Below are positions 11,119 to 21,537 of a stretch of DNA of 64,000 nt, piece by piece (the stretch's first letter is position 1; every line of letters starts with the position of its first letter). Under the pieces are notes generated by a model. The model made no database searches. It was not told where the DNA came from and saw only the letters and a list, made by a program, of their open reading frames with translations. The stretch is from the NCBI RefSeq assembly GCF_014137975.1, contig NZ_JACGWZ010000001.1, positions 496,001 to 560,000 of the forward strand, in the 5' to 3' direction. This DNA is from Halosaccharopolyspora lacisalsi. Its GTDB lineage: Bacteria; Actinomycetota; Actinomycetes; Mycobacteriales; Pseudonocardiaceae. Made by a program: the position numbers and the translations under genes.

Positions 11119-12623
11119 CCGCCGTCGCCGAGATCATGGATTACGACGAGGTCCTGGAGCGCTTCGATCCGGTGCTCGGTCTCGAAGTGCACGTGGAGCT
11201 GTCGACGGACACGAAGATGTTCTGCGGCTGCCCCAACTTCTTCGGCAGCGACCCCAACACCCAGGTGTGCCCGGTGTGCTTGGGAATGCCCGGTGCCCTG
11301 CCGGTGGTCAACGGCAAGGCGGTGGAGTCGGCGATCCGGATCGGACTGGCGCTGAACTGCGAGGTCGCCGAGCAGTGCCGGTTCGCCAGGAAGAACTACT
11401 TCTACCCGGACATGCCCAAGAACTTCCAGACCTCCCAGTACGACGAGCCGATCGTCTTCGAGGGGCACCTCGACGTCGTCCTCGACGACGGCGAGACGTT
11501 CCGGGTGGGCATCGAGCGCGCCCACATGGAGGAGGACACCGGCAAGTCGCTGCACGTCGGCGGCGCTGACGGGCGCATCCACGGTGCCGAGCACTCGCTG
11601 CTGGACTACAACCGTGCCGGCGTGCCGCTCATCGAGATCGTGACCAAGCCGATCACCGGGGCCGGTCACCGTGCCCCCGAGGTGGCGCGGGCCTACGTCA
11701 CCGCGCTGCGCGACCTGCTGCGGTCGATGCACGTCTCCGACGTGCGCATGGACCAGGGGTCGCTGCGCTGCGACGCCAACGTCTCGCTGAGCCCGAAGGG
11801 GTCCGGGGAGTTCGGTACCCGCACCGAGACCAAGAACGTCAACTCCCTGCGCAGCGTCGAGCGGGCCGTGCGCTACGAGATGCGGCGCCACGCCGCGGTG
11901 CTGGCCTCCGGCGGCGAGATCGTGCAGGAGACGCGGCACTTCGACGAGTCGACCGCTTCCACCTCGTCGGGCAGGCCCAAGGAGACCGCCGAGGACTACC
12001 GCTACTTCCCGGAGCCGGACCTGGTTCCCATCGCGCCGTCGCAGGAGTGGGTCGAGCAGCTGCGCACCACGCTGCCCGAGCTGCCGTGGCAGCGCCGGCG
12101 CAGGGTGCAGCAGGACTGGCAGCTTTCCGACGAGGAGCTTCGCGACCTCGTCAACGCCGGTGCCCTTGACCTGGTCGCGGCGACCGTGGACGCGGGAGCG
12201 TCCCCCGCCGAGGCGCGGTCCTGGTGGGTGGCCTACCTCAGCCAGCAGGCCAACGAGCGTGGCGTGGACCTGGCTTCGCTGCCGATCACTCCGGAGCAGG
12301 TGGCCCGGGTCGTCGAGCTCGTGGGCGAGGGCACGTTGACCCACAAGCTCGCTCGCCAGGTCGTGGACGGTGTGCTGGCGGGTAAGGGCGACCCGGACGA
12401 GGTGGTGGCCGCCGAGGGAATCGAGGTCGTCTCCGACGACTCGGCCCTGCAGAGCGCGATCGACGAGGCACTGGCGGCTCAGCCGGACGTCGCGGACAAG
12501 ATCCGAGGTGGCAAGGTGCAGGCGGCCGGGGCGATCGTGGGAGCGGTCATGAAGGCCACCCAGGGGCAGGCCGATGCCAAGCGAGTGCGCGAACTCGTTC
12601 TCGCCTCCTGCGGGCAGGAGTAG
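11115..12623 (+). CDS. gatB: Asp-tRNA(Asn)/Glu-tRNA(Gln) amidotransferase subunit B
   Basis: A 502-residue GatB, the kinase and tRNA-binding subunit that activates the glutamyl side chain with ATP. The N-terminal cradle domain opens [27 protein letters not shown], with the zinc-site cysteines CGC...CPVC, and later [16 protein letters not shown]. The C-terminal YqeY-like helical tail (about 350-500) includes [22 protein letters not shown]. The GTG at 11115 overlaps the preceding small gene. Transcription probably ends in the 55-bp perfect hairpin at 12711-12765. Confidence 0.97.
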   Translation: MTAVAEIMDYDEVLERFDPVLGLEVHVELSTDTKMFCGCPNFFGSDPNTQVCPVCLGMPGALPVVNGKAVESAIRIGLALNCEVAEQCRFARKNYFYPDMPKNFQTSQYDEPIVFEGHLDVVLDDGETFRVGIERAHMEEDTGKSLHVGGADGRIHGAEHSLLDYNRAGVPLIEIVTKPITGAGHRAPEVARAYVTALRDLLRSMHVSDVRMDQGSLRCDANVSLSPKGSGEFGTRTETKNVNSLRSVERAVRYEMRRHAAVLASGGEIVQETRHFDESTASTSSGRPKETAEDYRYFPEPDLVPIAPSQEWVEQLRTTLPELPWQRRRRVQQDWQLSDEELRDLVNAGALDLVAATVDAGASPAEARSWWVAYLSQQANERGVDLASLPITPEQVARVVELVGEGTLTHKLARQVVDGVLAGKGDPDEVVAAEGIEVVSDDSALQSAIDEALAAQPDVADKIRGGKVQAAGAIVGAVMKATQGQADAKRVRELVLASCGQE

Positions 12624-12628
12624 GGTCC

Positions 12629-12765
12629 GCGGATCGACTTGCTCGGACAGCGCGCGGACCGGTTTGTGGAGCGGTGCGGGTGGGAACCTCGCTGGATCCG
12701 CCCGTGCCGGGGTGGTGCGATTTTCCCTAAAGTTGTGCCACAACTTTAGGGAAAATCGCACCACC
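12629..12765. repeat. Dispersed repeat family 1, copy 2, with a 55-bp perfect hairpin
   Basis: Arms of 27 bases (12711-12737 and 12739-12765) around a single C are fully complementary. The core matches copy 1 at 341-387, and the flank GCGGATCGACTTGCTCGG (12629-12646) matches copy 1 at about 283-300. It lies between the convergent ends of gatB and the sugar-dehydrogenase-like gene and could act as a bidirectional terminator. Confidence 0.85.
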
Positions 12766-12873
12766 ACCGCGTACCTGACGATCATCTGCTGCGGAGTGGG
12801 TGGTTCCTACCGATTCGCACGGTCACTGAAGAGTTCTTCGGGGCGGATTCCACTCGATCGGGTGGAATCCGGC

Positions 12874-14040
12874 CTACTCCTTGTCGGCGGTGCCGCCGGA
12901 GGGGGGCTTGATGCGGATCACCCGGTCGTCGCTGGAGATCGGGTTCCCGCCCGCCTTGTTCGCCGTCCCCAGCCAGAGCAGCCCCTTCGGCCCGCGCGCG
13001 GCGGCGGAGAACCGACCGTAGGTGTCCCGCATCGTCGTTCGCGGTTCCCCGGTGAACCCGCCCGAAGCGGCCGGGCGCATCGTGTACAGGGCTTCGGCAT
13101 CGGTCAGGCCCACGACCAGCATGCCCTTCATCGCCACGCAGGCGGAAGCTCCGGGACTGTCCTGCCAAGTCCACGAGGGCGCCCCGAGCGGCTCTCCCGG
13201 CCGCAGCCGGTACAGGGCGTCCCGGTTCCGTTCGTGGTCGGTGATCCAGTAGGCCGACCCGCCGGGCGCGGCGCACATTCCTCCGGGCTCGGTCACTCCG
13301 GAGGAGACCACGGGTTCGGTCGGAGTCGGGTTCCCCTCGGCCGGATCGCCGAAGGCGTTGATGCGCAGCACCTTCCCGGCCAGTGACGCCGGGTCGCCGG
13401 CCCGGGCGGGAGAACCGGCGTTGCCGGTGGCCACCAGCAGCGCGCCCTTCCCGTCGGTGGTGATCGCTCCGGCGTTGCCGGAGGGGCCCCGGGGGATTCC
13501 GGTCAGAATCGGTTCCGGCGGATCGCCCGGCGCGATCCGAACGACCCGGTTTCCCGTCGCGGTGGTGGCGTAGGCGTAGGCGAGTCGGTCCTCGGCGTAG
13601 CTGGGGGACAGCGTGAGGCCGGTCAGCCCTCCTCCGCCGGTGGCGTCGACGGGGATGCGGGCCACCTCGACGGGAGCGCTCCCCTCGCTGACTCGCAGCA
13701 CACGGCCGGTCGATCGCTCGCCGACCAGGGCGCCCCGCCCGTTGGGCAGCACCGCGATGGCCCCGACCGGGTCCAGGCAGGTGGCCACCACGGCGGGGTC
13801 CGGGTCCTGACATCCCCGGGGAGGTGGTGGTGACGTCTCGGGAGGGGTGAGGCGGCTGGGAGGTGGCTGTTGCCCCTCGACATAGGGTTTCGGCCCGGCC
13901 TTCGGCTCCAGCGAGGGGTTGGGGTGCCAGGCACGGGAGTGTTCCTCGGGGAACTGCGCGCACCCCGCCAACGCGATGCTCAACACCAGCGCCGCCCCCA
14001 CGCGGGACGGAGCACGACGGTCGCGGAACCAGGTTGCCAC
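12874..14040 (-). CDS. Sugar dehydrogenase-like lipoprotein (glucose/sorbosone dehydrogenase fold)
   Basis: A 388-residue exported protein. The N-terminus (MATWFRDRRAPSRVGAALVLSIALAGC) is a lipoprotein signal with Cys27 after the lipobox ALAG. A proline-rich spacer (about 40-75) leads into a beta-propeller that matches the glucose/sorbosone dehydrogenase pattern: GAIAVLPNGRGALVGERSTGRVLRV, GLTGLTLSPSYAEDR, ATGNAGSPARAGDPASLAGKVLRIN and VTEPGGMCAAPGGSAYWITDH. In family members the propeller binds PQQ and oxidises sugars. No pqq genes are seen here, so the cofactor and activity are open. The gene converges with gatB. Confidence 0.8.
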   Translation of the reverse strand: MATWFRDRRAPSRVGAALVLSIALAGCAQFPEEHSRAWHPNPSLEPKAGPKPYVEGQQPPPSRLTPPETSPPPPRGCQDPDPAVVATCLDPVGAIAVLPNGRGALVGERSTGRVLRVSEGSAPVEVARIPVDATGGGGLTGLTLSPSYAEDRLAYAYATTATGNRVVRIAPGDPPEPILTGIPRGPSGNAGAITTDGKGALLVATGNAGSPARAGDPASLAGKVLRINAFGDPAEGNPTPTEPVVSSGVTEPGGMCAAPGGSAYWITDHERNRDALYRLRPGEPLGAPSWTWQDSPGASACVAMKGMLVVGLTDAEALYTMRPAASGGFTGEPRTTMRDTYGRFSAAARGPKGLLWLGTANKAGGNPISSDDRVIRIKPPSGGTADKE

Positions 14041-14140
14041 GGTCCGTCAGCCTAAACCCCGAGCGGTGAACACACGGTGAGCGCACGGAGATCGCCGCGG
14101 CGGTTTGCGAGAAAGGGTCGCACCGCGGGGAGGGATGTTC

Positions 14141-14146
14141 TACTGT
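14141..14146 (+). promoter_or_regulatory. -10 box TACTGT of the DoxX gene (leaderless)
   Basis: TACTGT is followed by 6 bases and the GTG at 14153, so the mRNA is predicted to start at or beside the start codon. No ribosome-binding sequence is present. Confidence 0.5.
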
Positions 14147-14152
14147 GCCGCC

Positions 14153-14881
14153 GTGAGCACTCAGGATGATCGCCCCGGTGCCGGGGGCGGCTACACCGAC
14201 GATCGCTACTACGGCAACGCTGCCGCGGCACCGGGAGGGGTTCCGCCGTCGCGGCCGACCACGCCGATGTCCTCCGGCGTGGATGACTACGACGACTACT
14301 ACGACGACGCCTACAGCACTCCGCGAACGCCGGGGGACTACGTCGAGGACTACTACGCGGAGGATCCCACCGGCCGCTCCGAGCGACCCGGCTGGAACGG
14401 CGGCGCCGACCTCGGTCTGCTGGTGCTGCGGTTGGCACTCGGCGGCGTGTTCCTCGCTCACGGCGCGCAGAAGCTCTTCGGTGCTTTCGGCGGCCCCGGT
14501 ATCGACGGGTTCGCCCGTGGTCTGGAACAGATGGGGTTCCAGCGCGCCACCGTGCTGTCGTGGGTGACCGGAATCACCGAATTCGGTGGCGGTGCGCTAC
14601 TGGTGTTCGGGCTGTTCACGCCGCTGGCGGCGGCGGGACTGCTCGGTGTGATGGTCAACGCCCTGGTCATGAAGTTCGACGGGGCCTTTTTCGCCTCGTC
14701 GGGAGGTGTCGAGTACGAACTGGTGCTCGGTGCGCTGGCCCTGGGCCTGCTGTTCACCGGACCCGGCCGGGCGGCCCTGGACAACGGGCGTTCCTGGTTC
14801 CGCCATCCGCTGGCCGGCGGAGGTGTCTGCCTGCTGGTCGCGGCCGCCGCCTCGGCGGTGGTGCTACTGGTCCTCCACTGA
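14153..14881 (+). CDS. DoxX family membrane protein
   Basis: A 242-residue protein from GTG 14153. The first 80 residues are a disordered, acidic and tyrosine-rich cytoplasmic tail (DDYDDYYDDAYS, VEDYYAEDP). A four-helix DoxX domain follows: LGLLVLRLALGGVFLAHGAQKLFG, then GFARGLEQMGF, then ITEFGGGALLVFGLFTPLAAAGLLGVMVNALVM, and YELVLGALALGLLFTGPGRAALD. An extra hydrophobic helix closes the C-terminus. DoxX proteins take part in redox stress responses in mycobacteria, but the function of this one is not shown by sequence. It is divergent from the lipoprotein gene. Confidence 0.85.
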   Translation: MSTQDDRPGAGGGYTDDRYYGNAAAAPGGVPPSRPTTPMSSGVDDYDDYYDDAYSTPRTPGDYVEDYYAEDPTGRSERPGWNGGADLGLLVLRLALGGVFLAHGAQKLFGAFGGPGIDGFARGLEQMGFQRATVLSWVTGITEFGGGALLVFGLFTPLAAAGLLGVMVNALVMKFDGAFFASSGGVEYELVLGALALGLLFTGPGRAALDNGRSWFRHPLAGGGVCLLVAAAASAVVLLVLH

Positions 14882-14904
14882 GGACGCGACGGGCCGGCGG
14901 TCCG

Positions 14905-15447
14905 TCACTCCCGTTCTGCCGCGGCCTGGTCGGACTCGGCCCGCTCCGTTCCGGTCCGGTCGGTCTCGACCCGGTCGGTCTCGGTGCTTTCGGGCTCGGC
15001 CGAGGGGTCCGAGACTCGATCCCCGCTCATCACGGCCAGGCGCGGCAGGTCACGCACTCGCACGGAGGGCAACCGGATCTCCTTGCCGGAAACCAGCACC
15101 GCCCGGATCCAACGCCGCTCGTCGAGCCGGAGGAACTGAAGGTCCTGCCAGGCGATCTCGGACTTGCCGAACAGGGTGCGTGCGGTGATGCCGCCACCGT
15201 GCACGGTGGTCCGGACGCGGAGCACCCACACCAGCAGTAGCAGCGGCAGCGCGTAGAGCGTCAGCAGCCACGGCACAGCCAAGGCGACGGGGGACACGCA
15301 GATCATCACCGTGAACACGCCGAGCAGGGACACGGGAGTGATCCGGAAGGTGAGCTCGTCGGGCAGTCGGTCGGCCGTGGCGGATCCGGAGGCCCGCGGT
15401 TCGGTTTCCGTACCGGACTCGGTGGAGGGCGCGGAGGAGTCGGTCAC
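14905..15447 (-). CDS. PH-domain membrane protein (bacterial PH6 type)
   Basis: A 180-residue protein from GTG 15447. A polar Ser/Thr/Glu tail (1-32) precedes FRITPVSLLGVFTVMICVSPVALAV and PWLLTLYALPLLLLVWVLR, two transmembrane helices, and then a small PH-like beta domain (TTVHGGGITARTLFG, SEIAWQDLQFLRLDERRW, VLVSGKEIRLPSVRVRDL). The tail after residue 145 is acidic and repeats (S/D)RxExxxT units. This layout is common just upstream of ilvB in actinomycetes. Function unknown. It is convergent with the DoxX gene. Confidence 0.8.
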   Translation of the reverse strand: MTDSSAPSTESGTETEPRASGSATADRLPDELTFRITPVSLLGVFTVMICVSPVALAVPWLLTLYALPLLLLVWVLRVRTTVHGGGITARTLFGKSEIAWQDLQFLRLDERRWIRAVLVSGKEIRLPSVRVRDLPRLAVMSGDRVSDPSAEPESTETDRVETDRTGTERAESDQAAAERE

Positions 15448-15581
15448 TTCTCGATGGTCTCACCTGCGTGAGCGGAGAGCGCGCAGCCTGCCCACGAGTC
15501 GTGGGACACGGCTCCCGAGTCGCGGGCATGGCTGCGAGTCACTCCTTCGTGCCCATCATGCGGGAGGATTGTCCCGCAGGA

Positions 15582-15611
15582 TTGACTCCTGAGCGGTGCG
15601 GCGGCTAGCGT
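15582..15611 (+). promoter_or_regulatory. Promoter of the ilvBNC leader
   Basis: A -35 box TTGACT (15582-15587) and a -10 box TAGCGT (15606-15611) are separated by 18 bases. The start codon of the leader peptide follows the -10 box by 7 bases, so the leader is translated from the very 5' end of the RNA. A 7-bp inverted repeat TGCGGGA/TCCCGCA (15559-15578) sits just upstream of the -35 box and may be an operator. Confidence 0.7.
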
Positions 15612-15618
15612 TCGACCC

Positions 15619-15669
15619 ATGCTGCGCATCCACGACATTCTCGTACTTCCCCGGCGCGTCGACGCCTAG
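15619..15669 (+). CDS. ilvL: ilvB leader peptide (attenuator)
   Basis: A 16-codon frame encodes [16 protein letters not shown] and stops at TAG 15667-15669. Seven of the 16 residues are Ile, Leu or Val, the products of the pathway encoded downstream, which is the mark of a ribosome-stalling attenuator. The last codons (CGG CGC GTC GAC GCC) form the left arm of a perfect 13-bp hairpin, so a ribosome stalled at the Ile/Leu/Val codons would leave that hairpin and the following terminator in different states. Confidence 0.75.
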   Translation: MLRIHDILVLPRRVDA

Positions 15670-15731
15670 GAAGTTCGCAGCGTCGACGCGCCAACCCTCG
15701 TGCGGCCTTTCGTGGCCGGCGGGGGTTTTTT
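15653..15731 (+). terminator. ilvBNC attenuator: pause hairpin and terminator
   Basis: Hairpin 1 is a perfect 13-bp pairing of GGCGCGTCGACGC (15653-15665) with GCGTCGACGCGCC (15680-15692), with the leader stop codon in its loop. Immediately after, 15693-15725 folds (AACCC with GGGTT, GGCC with GGCC) and is followed by six T residues (15726-15731), a Rho-independent terminator 36 bases before ilvB. The coding order leader peptide, hairpin, terminator, ilvB supports transcription attenuation. Confidence 0.8.
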
Positions 15732-15767
15732 CGTGCCAGGCTCCCTCATCGACGACGAGGCAAACCG

Positions 15768-17600
15768 ATGACCAGTGCCAACACCAGGCAGAACCCGGTC
15801 CCGGCGGCACCGCCGGGACATCGCCCCAAACCCGCCCCGCCCAACGGTGCTCCGGTGAAGGCCACCGGTGCCCAGTCGCTGGTGCGTTCCCTGGAAGCCG
15901 TGGGATGCGAGTTCGTCTTCGGCATTCCGGGTGGCACGATCCTGCCGACTTACGACCCGTTGCTGGACTCGGCCAAGGTGCGTCACGTCCTCGTGCGTCA
16001 CGAGCAGGGCGCCGGGCACGCCGCCACCGGTTACGCGCAGGCCACCGGCAAGACCGGGGTGTGCATGGCGACCTCGGGGCCGGGGGCCACGAACCTGGTC
16101 ACCGCGCTGGCCGACGCGCAGATGGACTCGGTGCCGCTGGTGGCCATCACCGGGCAGACCGCGCGCGGCATGATCGGTACCGACGCGTTCCAGGAAGCCG
16201 ACATCTGCGGGATCACCCTGCCGGTGACCAAGCACAACTTCCTCGTCACCGACCCGGCCGAGATCCCGCGCATCATCGCCGAGGCCTTCTACATCGCCTC
16301 CAGCGGACGTCCCGGCCCCGTGCTGGTGGACATCCCCAAGGACGTGCAGCAGGTCACGACCTCCTTCGCGTGGCCGCCGGAAACGCATCTGCCCGGCTAC
16401 CGGCCGACGAGCAAACCGCACGGCAAGCAGGTCCGCGAGGCGGCCAAGCTGATCAACTCGGCGCGGCGCCCGGTGCTCTACGTCGGCGGTGGCGTGATCA
16501 AGGCGGACGCCTCCGACGAATTGCTGAGCCTGGCCGAGAGCACCGGCATTCCGGTCGTGACGACGCTGATGGCGCGCGGGGCCTTCCCCGACTCGCACTC
16601 GCAGCAGCTCGGGATGCCGGGGATGCACGGAACCGTCGCGGCGGTGGCCGCGATGCAGCGCTCCGACCTGCTGATCGCGCTGGGCACCCGGTTCGACGAT
16701 CGGGTGACCGGGCAGCTGTCCAGCTTCGCCCCCGACGCCAAGATCGTCCACGCCGACATCGACCCCGCGGAGATCTCGAAGAACCGTCCGGCCGACGTGC
16801 CCATCGTCGGTGACTGCAAGGACGTCATCGCCGATCTGACCGAAGCCGCCGCGGCCTACCGCCAGGAGGAGACACCGGCCGATCTGGCCCCGTGGTGGAA
16901 GCAGCTCGACGGCTGGCGCGAGACCTTCCCCCTGGGCTACGAGTGGCCCTCCGACGGCACCCTGTCGCCTGAGCACGTCATCGAGCGGCTGGGCAGGATC
17001 AGCGGGCCGGACTCCGTCTACGTCGCCGGTGTCGGGCAGCACCAGATGTGGGCGGCGCAGTTCGTCGACTACGAGAAACCACGCACCTGGATCAACTCCG
17101 GTGGTCTGGGCACCATGGGCTACGCCGTGCCCGCGGCGATGGGAGCCAAGGCCGGCGTTCCGGAGACCACGGTGTGGGCCGTCGACGGCGACGGCTGCTT
17201 CCAGATGACCAACCAGGAACTGGCCACCTGCGCCATCGAGGGCATCCCCATCAAGGTCGCGGTCATCAACAACGGCAACCTGGGTATGGTCCGGCAGTGG
17301 CAGAACCTGTTTTACGCCGAGCGCTACTCACAAAGTGACCTCGGTACCCACAAGCACCGCATCCCCGACTTCACGATGCTGGCGGAGTCGCTGGGCTGCG
17401 TGGGTCTGCGGTGCGACTCCCGCGAGGACGTCGACAGCGTCATCCAGCGGGCGATGGAGATCGACGACCGACCCGTCGTGATCGACTTCGTGGTGGGCAA
17501 GGACGCCCAGGTGTGGCCGATGGTGGCCGCGGGAACCGGTAACGACGAAATCATGGCGGCGCGCGGTATCCGCCCGCTGTTCGACGACGACGAGGGGTGA
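15768..17600 (+). CDS. ilvB: Acetolactate synthase large subunit
   Basis: A 610-residue ThDP enzyme that joins two pyruvates to acetolactate, or pyruvate with 2-oxobutyrate, the first shared step of Val, Leu and Ile synthesis. A 33-residue Pro/Ala-rich leader precedes the PYR domain with the catalytic Glu79 ([14 protein letters not shown]), the FAD-binding middle domain, and the PP domain with the ThDP motif [12 protein letters not shown]...[15 protein letters not shown] 15768 follows the attenuator. The regulatory subunit gene ilvN begins at its stop, and ilvC follows. Confidence 0.97.
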   Translation: MTSANTRQNPVPAAPPGHRPKPAPPNGAPVKATGAQSLVRSLEAVGCEFVFGIPGGTILPTYDPLLDSAKVRHVLVRHEQGAGHAATGYAQATGKTGVCMATSGPGATNLVTALADAQMDSVPLVAITGQTARGMIGTDAFQEADICGITLPVTKHNFLVTDPAEIPRIIAEAFYIASSGRPGPVLVDIPKDVQQVTTSFAWPPETHLPGYRPTSKPHGKQVREAAKLINSARRPVLYVGGGVIKADASDELLSLAESTGIPVVTTLMARGAFPDSHSQQLGMPGMHGTVAAVAAMQRSDLLIALGTRFDDRVTGQLSSFAPDAKIVHADIDPAEISKNRPADVPIVGDCKDVIADLTEAAAAYRQEETPADLAPWWKQLDGWRETFPLGYEWPSDGTLSPEHVIERLGRISGPDSVYVAGVGQHQMWAAQFVDYEKPRTWINSGGLGTMGYAVPAAMGAKAGVPETTVWAVDGDGCFQMTNQELATCAIEGIPIKVAVINNGNLGMVRQWQNLFYAERYSQSDLGTHKHRIPDFTMLAESLGCVGLRCDSREDVDSVIQRAMEIDDRPVVIDFVVGKDAQVWPMVAAGTGNDEIMAARGIRPLFDDDEG

Positions 17601-17608
17601 GCGCGCCG

Positions 17609-18115
17609 ATGACCCGACACACGCTGAGCGTGCTGGTGGAGAACGTGCCGGGAGTGCTGGCCCGGGTCTCGGGTCTGTTCTCCCGCCGCAGCTTCAACAT
17701 CGAGTCCCTGGCGGTGGGACCCACCGAGCACCCCGAGATCTCGCGCATGACGATCGTGGTCTCGGTCGGTGAGCAACCGCTGGAGCAGGTCACCAAGCAG
17801 CTCAACAAGCTGATCAACGTGATCAAGATCGTGGAGCTGGAGCCGGACTCCTCCGTGCAGCGCGAGCTGCTGCTGGCCAAGGTCCGTGCCGACTCCTCGG
17901 TGCGCAGCCAGGTGCTGGAGACCGTGCAGCTGTTCCGCGCCAAGGTGGTCGACGTCTCCCCGGAGGCACTGACGATCGAGGCCACCGGCGACAGCGACAA
18001 GCTCGACGCGTTGCTGCGAATGCTGGAGCCCTACGGCGTCCGCGAGATGGTGCAGTCCGGCATGGTCGCGATCGGCAGGGGCCCGCGCTCCATCACCGCC
18101 ACCGCGGTGCGGTGA
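17609..18115 (+). CDS. ilvN: Acetolactate synthase small (regulatory) subunit
   Basis: A 168-residue ACT-domain subunit that gives valine feedback to IlvB. The ACT domain opens HTLSVLVENVPGVLARVSGLFSRRSFNIESLAVG (about 4-37), and the second half (LLLAKVRADSSVRSQVLETVQLFRAKVVDV...) is the typical C-terminal activation domain. ATG 17609 is preferred because GAGGGG lies 8 bases before it. A GTG at 17597 overlapping the ilvB stop would add four residues. It is in one transcription unit with ilvB. Confidence 0.95.
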   Translation: MTRHTLSVLVENVPGVLARVSGLFSRRSFNIESLAVGPTEHPEISRMTIVVSVGEQPLEQVTKQLNKLINVIKIVELEPDSSVQRELLLAKVRADSSVRSQVLETVQLFRAKVVDVSPEALTIEATGDSDKLDALLRMLEPYGVREMVQSGMVAIGRGPRSITATAVR

Positions 18116-19165
<1,050 letters not shown>

Positions 19166-19223
19166 CGGCGACGTGCCGCTGAGGCCGTCCCCGTAGCCGT
19201 CCCCGACGGATGTGGTGGTTTGC

Positions 19224-19267
19224 CGGTTTCGCGCGAAACCGCGTTTCGGCGGTTTCGCGCGAAACCG
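19224..19267. repeat. Two copies of an 18-bp palindrome after ilvC
   Basis: CGGTTTCGCGCGAAACCG occurs perfectly at 19224-19241 and again at 19250-19267, separated by 8 bases. The same 18-mer occurs at 53250-53267 and a close relative at 48731-48770. All lie between genes. Confidence 0.85.
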
Positions 19268-19344
19268 CGCACCCGCGCGCGCCGGAGGGGTCACTCCCGT
19301 CCGCGACGGTGGTGGCCGTGGTCAACATCCCCGGTTGGGGCGGC

Positions 19345-19350
19345 TACGCT
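19345..19350 (+). promoter_or_regulatory. -10 box TACGCT (leaderless)
   Basis: TACGCT is followed by 7 bases and the GTG at 19358. No ribosome-binding sequence is seen, so the transcript is predicted to be leaderless. Confidence 0.5.
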
Positions 19351-19357
19351 GTGCGGC

Positions 19358-19603
19358 GTGAGCGAAGACAACGAGCCGGTCGACGACAAGGCCCACATCC
19401 GAGACGAACTCGACTTCACCGACGCCGAGTGGATCGCCAGCACCGACGACGATGACGAGCCCGGTGTCGAGATCGCTTTCGTGCAGGGCTACATCGGAAT
19501 GCGCAACGGTGCGGACCCGGAGGGCCCTGTCCTGGTGTTCACGCCCGAGGAGTGGGACGCCTTCGTCGCGGGCGCCAAGGACGGCGAGTTCGACGAGCCG
19601 TGA
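19358..19603 (+). CDS. Small DUF397-like protein
   Basis: An 81-residue acidic protein starting with GTG 19358 and reading SEDNEPVDDKAHIRDELDFTDAEWI. Its second half (VQGYIGMRNGADPEGPVLVFTPEEWDAFVAGAKDGEFD) resembles the end of DUF397 domains, which contain a similar VLxFTPxEWxAFxxG ending. DUF397 proteins usually accompany XRE regulators in actinomycetes, but here none is adjacent and the gene stands between ilvC and serA. Function unknown. Confidence 0.75.
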   Translation: MSEDNEPVDDKAHIRDELDFTDAEWIASTDDDDEPGVEIAFVQGYIGMRNGADPEGPVLVFTPEEWDAFVAGAKDGEFDEP

Positions 19604-19830
19604 CGCACCGCCCCGGCCCCGCTGTGCTCGCGGGGTCGCATTCACGGTGGTGAAGAAGCTCACCGGGGCACCGCTGCGTTACTGCGCACCCGGCGCGGCA
19701 CTCCGAACCGGGGTGTGACGCAGCCAACACCGGCGGCGATGGAAGTTCGCATCCCGGGTAAACTCCGGCACCGTCCGGGCACAAAGTCGTGCCCTCCTTC
19801 GACCGTGATGTCTCTCTCTGGAGCGCGCCC

Positions 19831-21420
19831 GTGACCAACCGTCCTGTCGTCCTGATTGCCGAGAAGCTGGCCCCGTCCGTCCTCGAAGCCCTCGGGGACT
19901 CCGTCGAGATCCGTCATGTCGACGGAACCGACCGGCCGGCTCTGCTCGATGCCGTAGCCGACGCCGACGCACTGTTGGTCCGTTCCGCGACCAAGGTCGA
20001 CGCCGAGGTATTCGCCGCGACGAGCAGACTGAAGATCGTCGCCCGTGCCGGTGTCGGCCTGGACAACGTCGAGGTGCCCGCCGCGACCGAGCACGGCGTA
20101 ATGGTGGTCAACGCGCCCACCTCCAACATCGTTTCCGCCGCCGAGCACGCGATGGCACTGCTGCTGGCCGTGGCGCGCAACGTCGCGCCCGCCGACGCGA
20201 GCCTGCGGGCGGGCGAGTGGAAGCGCAGCTCGTTCGGCGGCGTCGAGCTCAACGGCAAGACCGTCGGTGTCGTGGGCCTCGGCAAGATCGGACAACTGGT
20301 GGCCCAGCGCGTCGAGGCGTTCGGCACCAAGATCATTGCTTACGACCCGTACGTGTCGGCCGCCCGCGCGGCCCAGCTCGGCATCGAGCTGGTCACCCTG
20401 GAGGAACTGCTCCAGCGCGCCGACGCGCTCTCGATCCACCTGCCCAAGACGGCGGAGACCCTCGGCCTGATCGGTGCCGAGGAGCTCAAGAAGTGCAAGC
20501 AGGGCGCCCTCATCGTCAACGCCGCGCGTGGTGGCCTCATCGACGAGGAGGCTCTCGCGGACGCGCTGCGCGAGGGTCACATCGGAGGTGCGGGCATCGA
20601 CGTGTACCGCACCGAACCGACCACCTCCAGCCCGCTGTTCGAGCTCAGCAACGTGGTGGCGACTCCCCACCTGGGTGCCTCCACGGTCGAGGCCCAGGAC
20701 CGGGCGGGAATCGACGTCGCCCACTCCACGCTGCAGGCGCTGCGCGGTGAGTTCGTGCCGGACGCGGTCAACGTCCAGGGTGGTGCGGTCGGCGAGGAGG
20801 TCCGCCCCTACCTGCCGCTGACCCAGAAGCTGGGTTCGCTGTTGGCGGCCGTGCTGGGGACGACGCCGACCTCGGTGACCGTCGAGGCGCGCGGTGAGCT
20901 CGCCGACGAGAACGTGTCGGTGCTGCAGCTGGCCGCCCTGCGCGGGGTGTTCGACGGTGCGGTCGACAGCCAGGTCACCTTCGTCAACGCGCCGCAGCTG
21001 GCCGAGGACCTCGGGGTGAGCGTCGAGGTCAAGGCAGGCGGGGAGAGCCCGACCTACCGCAGCGTCGTGTCGGTGCGCGCCGGGCTGGCCGACGGCCGCA
21101 CCGGTGTGGTCTCCGGTGCGGTGGACGGGCCGAACCTGGTGGAAAAGCTCGTCGAGGTCAACGGGCGCCACTTCGACCTGCGCGCCGAGGGCAACGTGCT
21201 GCTGCTGGAGTACCCGGACCGCCCCGGCGTGATGGGCAAGGTCGGCACGCTGCTCGGCGAGGTCGGCGTCAACATCGAGGCCGCGCAGATCAGCCAGACC
21301 ACCGACGGTTCGGACGCGATCATGCTGCTGCGGGTGGACCGTCCGATCGAGGTGGGTGTGCTGGAGCCGATCGGCGCGGCCGTGGGCGCGCGCACGGTGC
21401 GCACCGTCAGCTTCGAGTAA
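19831..21420 (+). CDS. serA: D-3-phosphoglycerate dehydrogenase
   Basis: A 529-residue enzyme that starts serine synthesis by oxidising 3-phosphoglycerate with NAD+. The substrate domain opens RPVVLIAEKLAPSVLEALG. The NAD motif is VGVVGLGKIGQLVAQRVEAFGTKIIAYDPY (about 148-177), and GAGIDVYRTEP and TPHLGASTVEAQDRAG carry the active-site Glu and His region. An intervening ASB domain (about 310-450) and a C-terminal ACT domain (LEYPDRPGVMGKVGTLLGEVGVNI) bind serine for feedback. GTG 19831 with GGAGCG upstream gives the usual length for this long type. Confidence 0.97.
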   Translation: MTNRPVVLIAEKLAPSVLEALGDSVEIRHVDGTDRPALLDAVADADALLVRSATKVDAEVFAATSRLKIVARAGVGLDNVEVPAATEHGVMVVNAPTSNIVSAAEHAMALLLAVARNVAPADASLRAGEWKRSSFGGVELNGKTVGVVGLGKIGQLVAQRVEAFGTKIIAYDPYVSAARAAQLGIELVTLEELLQRADALSIHLPKTAETLGLIGAEELKKCKQGALIVNAARGGLIDEEALADALREGHIGGAGIDVYRTEPTTSSPLFELSNVVATPHLGASTVEAQDRAGIDVAHSTLQALRGEFVPDAVNVQGGAVGEEVRPYLPLTQKLGSLLAAVLGTTPTSVTVEARGELADENVSVLQLAALRGVFDGAVDSQVTFVNAPQLAEDLGVSVEVKAGGESPTYRSVVSVRAGLADGRTGVVSGAVDGPNLVEKLVEVNGRHFDLRAEGNVLLLEYPDRPGVMGKVGTLLGEVGVNIEAAQISQTTDGSDAIMLLRVDRPIEVGVLEPIGAAVGARTVRTVSFE

Positions 21421-21499
21421 GACAACTCACCCCGCACCGGGTGCTCTGACACGATCGGGTGGAATTTCCCGCATCCGGTGCGCTGCTCAAGTCGCGAGC

Positions 21500-21537
21500 G
21501 GGTCGTCACGGAATACCGTGGCGGCCCGTTTCGTGTT
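21500..21537 (+). terminator. Hairpin after serA
   Basis: GGGTCGTCACGG (21500-21511) pairs, with two mismatches, with CCGTGGCGGCCC (21516-21527) around AATA and is followed by a T-rich stretch (GTTTCGTGTTT). This is a probable intrinsic terminator in the 320-base gap between serA and leuB. The rest of that gap holds only the leuB promoter and a small GC hairpin near 21705-21720. Confidence 0.5.

Noticed and set aside
19831-19836. An upstream serA start at 19789 giving 14 extra residues
   Set aside because: The extra residues are unlike the family start, and GTG 19831 has a ribosome site and gives the expected length.
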